Positions 46,088 through 49,210 of a DNA stretch of 49,210 bases are shown in pieces (position 1 is the stretch's first letter; each line of letters starts with the position of its first letter). This DNA is from Magnetococcales bacterium (lineage in GTDB: Bacteria; Pseudomonadota; Alphaproteobacteria; UBA2136): positions 1-49,210 of the forward strand of contig NZGE01000053.1 in the NCBI GenBank assembly GCA_002689455.1, read 5' to 3'. Both the position numbers and the translations under genes were made by a program. The notes beneath the pieces are model-generated. The model ran no database searches and was not told the origin of the DNA. It was given only the letters and a program-made list of their open reading frames with translations.

Positions 46088-46795
46088 ATGTTTTCTGTTT
46101 TTGATATGTTAGTATCTGCAAATAAGGATTTTGGATTACACTTCCGGAAGGTAGAAAGTTTTGTGGGGGTTATTTTACCATTTATATCTATTTTTGCATT
46201 TATTTCTTATCTTTCAAATAGGTTTTGGTCTTCAGATGGTTTCTTTACGTTTAATTTTTTTGTGATTTATTTTTATTGCTATATGAGTGCAATGGTCGCG
46301 AGAGTTGTGGTTTATGATGTTATTTTTAATAATCCTCTTGAAGATATATGCATATATGATTTTAAGAAAGATATTATAGCTGGCTTATGGGGTTTTTCTT
46401 TTTTTGTATTGCCGTTTATGTCATGTATTATATTTCGATTAGTGTTTCCATTAAATGATTCTTTATTTTTAATTTCATTTGTTTTTTTATTTGTATTTAC
46501 TTTTATGTACTCATTTAAAATAATATGTGTTTATGTTGGTAAGGATATCTCATTTAAAAGTATGGAATTGATATTGAAAGGGAATAAAATAAAGGTTTTT
46601 CTTTATTTTATTCTATCTATATTGTTGGCTTTGATTCTCTTAATGGGGCTAACTTCACTGTTTGGAGATTGGTTTTGGGTTGAACTTTTTGTAGGTGGTT
46701 GCGTATACCTGTATTTGATGTACTTACAATTTTATGTGTTGGTAACTATTTATAAAAAAGCTGACGATTTAGGTGTGAATAGCAAAGTAAAATAA
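46088..46795 (+). CDS. Hypothetical multi-TM protein (235 aa)
   Basis: Very AT-rich ORF; six or so TM segments. Confidence 0.72.
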   Translation: MFSVFDMLVSANKDFGLHFRKVESFVGVILPFISIFAFISYLSNRFWSSDGFFTFNFFVIYFYCYMSAMVARVVVYDVIFNNPLEDICIYDFKKDIIAGLWGFSFFVLPFMSCIIFRLVFPLNDSLFLISFVFLFVFTFMYSFKIICVYVGKDISFKSMELILKGNKIKVFLYFILSILLALILLMGLTSLFGDWFWVELFVGGCVYLYLMYLQFYVLVTIYKKADDLGVNSKVK

Positions 46796-46836
46796 GCAAG
46801 ATACTATATAAATTTTTATAAAGGGTTATTACTAAA

Positions 46837-47736
46837 ATGGAAAATATAGAAAAATTACCAATTTTAAGAACTGCATATGCAGCGCATAAACAGTTTCTGA
46901 GCATTATGTTTAGTTTAAGGGGGTTTTTCTTGTTCTTGTTGCCTATTTTACTTGTTTCGGTGGGCTTACAAGCTTTGCGTCAGCTTTCCTCTTCATGGCT
47001 GCAGACAAGCAGTTTAAGTGGAGACGCTGTTGTAGTTCCTTTATTGTTGGTTTTTATATTTCTGTTTTTATATGCAATGTTTAATGCTTTTATAGCGGTT
47101 AAATGGCATAGAATGATGATTCTGGATGAAATGGTGAATGTGAAGCCCTACCAAGGACAGTGGCTTTCTTTAAAGTTTCTGTGGAAATCATTTAAGTTAG
47201 GACTTGTGTGGATTCTATTACTGTTACCATTGGTTGGGGTATTTGTGGGTGTGACCACTTTATTTGAAGGACAGCAAACGGTTATAGCGTTTTCGTCTAT
47301 TCCGCTTTTAATATTGTTTATTATTGCCTTTTTAATGCTTTTGGGTATGAGTCTGTCATTACCTGCAACTGCAGTAGGCGTTTCTTTGAAAATTAAAGAT
47401 GCTTTCAAGCTTTCTAAGGGCATACGTTTGCGTTTGTTGGGTACAACATTCGTTGCAGGGCTACCGGTTATGATTGTTATGGCGGTTCTTGGTTTTATTG
47501 CCTTCTTTATATTGTTTACAAGCTTAAGTGGTGTGTCTATTCTGCCTGGGGTTTGGGGGTTGGTTGTGTTTATTGCATGTATTGTCATGTTTTTGCTTGC
47601 TAGTTTATGGGCTATGTTTGTAGGTATTGGTGTATTGTCCATCTTTTACATGCATTACATTGTACCGCAATTGCCAATGTTAAAGGCAGATGAAGATGTG
47701 AAGGATGCGGAGCTAATCGATGCTGATGTCGAATAA
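46837..47736 (+). CDS. Hypothetical multi-TM protein (299 aa), likely a distant paralogue of the upstream gene
   Basis: TM layout; 'SLKIKDAFKLSKGIRLRLLGTTF' aligns by eye with 'ISFKSMELILKGNKIKVFLYFIL' of the upstream ORF. Confidence 0.78.
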   Translation: MENIEKLPILRTAYAAHKQFLSIMFSLRGFFLFLLPILLVSVGLQALRQLSSSWLQTSSLSGDAVVVPLLLVFIFLFLYAMFNAFIAVKWHRMMILDEMVNVKPYQGQWLSLKFLWKSFKLGLVWILLLLPLVGVFVGVTTLFEGQQTVIAFSSIPLLILFIIAFLMLLGMSLSLPATAVGVSLKIKDAFKLSKGIRLRLLGTTFVAGLPVMIVMAVLGFIAFFILFTSLSGVSILPGVWGLVVFIACIVMFLLASLWAMFVGIGVLSIFYMHYIVPQLPMLKADEDVKDAELIDADVE

Positions 47737-47776
47737 GATGATTTCATCTGTATAATGTCATACCTTTAAAATGACT

Positions 47777-47814
47777 AAAAGGTGTATTTTTTATAGGAAT
47801 ACACCTTTTTTTTG
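47777..47814 (+). terminator. Intrinsic terminator
   Basis: aaaaggtgtattttttataggaatacacctttttttt. Confidence 0.88.
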
Positions 47815-47874
47815 TTCAGTTGTTTATTTGTTCGCTACACTATAAGTATATGTAACATAAAAAGGACTTTAGAG

Positions 47875-48189
47875 ATGATAGCGACTTTTGCAAATAAACT
47901 AGAAGTACGCCCAGTACGTAATAGCGCAGCTGATGTGATATTCTATGAACATTCCTTAAGATGCCCTGTAGATGTGTGGTTTGAGAAAAGCGATAAAAAC
48001 AAATTTGGTTGGGTTATACAGTTTAAAGCGCCAAGAAGTTCTATTTTAGATGAGTTTAGAAATGACATTTTCCGTCAAGCTGTACGCTATATTGAAAGAC
48101 GTGCAAGAAGGCCTGTAACTGAAGTTTGTTACGATGATATTTTGGAAATGGCAGGTGCGCTGGAAATTAAACAAATTGACGTGCACTAA
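47875..48189 (+). CDS. Hypothetical protein (~104 aa; start MIATFANKLEV)
   Basis: ORF with SD aaagga upstream of ATG 47875; the track's longer start overlaps the terminator. Confidence 0.75.
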   Translation: MIATFANKLEVRPVRNSAADVIFYEHSLRCPVDVWFEKSDKNKFGWVIQFKAPRSSILDEFRNDIFRQAVRYIERRARRPVTEVCYDDILEMAGALEIKQIDVH

Positions 48190-48233
48190 AATTATCTAAA
48201 CAATAAATAAAAACAAAAAATGGTGAAAAGAGT

Positions 48234-48626
48234 ATGAATATTCAACAAGTCGTCGAAAATAGAAAAAGGGATGTCCCTAAAATTTCACTGACAGATAATG
48301 TCCATGAAACGGTTCGTTTATTTAGCCGTAACTCATATAAGGCGGCAGTGGTTGTGGATGAAAATCAGGCGCTTTGTGGCATAGTAACCGAGCATGACCT
48401 AGTTAGGTGTTTGGGGGACGATGGCGAACAAGCAAAACGTGCAAGCGTTGAAGATATTATGACACTTGATTTGGTTGTCTGTACACCTTCAACATCGGTT
48501 CAAGAAGCGATGCGTTTAATGTCAGAGCATAAAGTTCATCATTTGCCAGTGGTAGATGAATCGGGCCATATGCGTGGCTTTGTGAGTATGATGGAAGTTA
48601 TGGTTTCCTTTGTTGAGTCTACATAA
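48234..48626 (+). CDS. Tandem CBS-domain protein
   Basis: 'VHETVRLFSRNSYKAAVVVDENQALCGIVTEHDLVRCL', 'SVQEAMRLMSEHKVHHLPVVDESGHMRGFVSMMEVM'. Confidence 0.94.
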   Translation: MNIQQVVENRKRDVPKISLTDNVHETVRLFSRNSYKAAVVVDENQALCGIVTEHDLVRCLGDDGEQAKRASVEDIMTLDLVVCTPSTSVQEAMRLMSEHKVHHLPVVDESGHMRGFVSMMEVMVSFVEST

Positions 48627-48653
48627 TTAATAATAATCTAATAAGGGGTTGGG

Positions 48654-49210
48654 TTGTTTAAAGGGGTTTTGTTATTTACCATTTTGGTATTTTCTTCTTT
48701 TAGTGCGCAGGCACAGATGGCTTTTCCGACAGGTGTTTTTTCAAGTCATGTTGGGCGTGATGTAGGTAAATATATTCATGAAGGTCACGTTAAAGGTGCT
48801 TTGGTGCGTGTTCGTTGGTCAGAAATTGAAGCCAAGGAAGGGGGTTATGATTTTTCAGCAATTGAAAAGCAACGTAAGCCTGTAGTAGATGCCGGTAAGC
48901 AATGGTCACTTGCTGTTATTGCGGGTGCAAATGTACCAAACTGGATGTACAGTAAAACAACTGAAAGGATGGATATTTATTTCAGGCAAGATGCTATCTC
49001 GATTATTCCGTTTTGGAATAGTGTGTATCAGGATTCGGTTTCTAAATTAGCAAAAGCTTTGGCAGATAAATATGGAAAAGACCAAAGTCTTATGCTTGTG
49101 TACATTCCACAACAAACAAGTAACGGTATTGAAGGTCATTTTAATGGAAATGCCGAGTTTGTATTACGCCAGCAAGGTTTAACTGAATCAAGGTGGGTAT
49201 CGGCTGGCAA
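48654..49210 (+). CDS. Secreted clan-A glycoside-hydrolase-like (TIM barrel) protein, partial at the window edge, TTG start
   Basis: Own translation: LFKGVLLFTILVFSSFSAQAQMAFPTGVFSSHVGRDVGKYIHEGHVKGALVRVRWSEIEAKEGGYDFSAIEKQ...; signal peptide; 'VRWSEIEAKEGGYDF' typical of GH-A enzymes; absent from the track because it runs off the end. Confidence 0.6.
   Translation, partial: MFKGVLLFTILVFSSFSAQAQMAFPTGVFSSHVGRDVGKYIHEGHVKGALVRVRWSEIEAKEGGYDFSAIEKQRKPVVDAGKQWSLAVIAGANVPNWMYSKTTERMDIYFRQDAISIIPFWNSVYQDSVSKLAKALADKYGKDQSLMLVYIPQQTSNGIEGHFNGNAEFVLRQQGLTESRWVSAG

Noticed and set aside
1-49210. CRISPR arrays, IS elements, prophage, defence islands, tRNA/rRNA genes
   Set aside because: No repeat-spacer pattern, transposase/integrase, phage structural, Cas or restriction-modification proteins, or recognisable tRNA/rRNA sequence seen.

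Overview
AT-rich bacterial chromosomal window. The gene content (FlbD/sigma54-style flagellar loci, DciA/DUF721-DsbA-AtpI-AtpB-AtpE-AtpF order, UDG4-like/Slt neighbourhood) is consistent with an alphaproteobacterium, though this is inference and no lineage marker was tested. Most of it is housekeeping: trmD, rplS, slt, rnhB, mutY, ATP synthase F0 genes, pgi, mutL, rsmD, a pseudouridine synthase, tadA, a TsaC/Sua5 protein, greA, dnaG and rpoD. There are also flagellar clusters (flgB-flgC-fliE, flgF-flgG-flgA-flgH, flhB), two c-di-GMP-type proteins, and many small solitary hypothetical or membrane genes, often with their own strong SD and terminator. No tRNA, rRNA, CRISPR array, IS element or prophage was recognised. 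The most interesting signals are: (1) three sigma54-type -24/-12 promoters, before flgB, before flgF, and with perfect consensus before a secreted spore-coat-U-like gene; (2) a 137-nt out-of-frame overlap of tadA and a tsaC-like gene with a strong internal SD; (3) a perfect CRP-type palindrome TGTGA-N6-TCACA between puuD-like and tadA; (4) an in-frame amber stop splitting a beta-barrel-like gene; (5) a degenerate UDG4-like protein next to slt; (6) an RpoD with an acidic tail in place of a recognisable region 1.1; (7) a small membrane-protein ORF missing from the ORF track; and (8) several structured non-coding elements. I found no clear defence or other novel multi-gene system.
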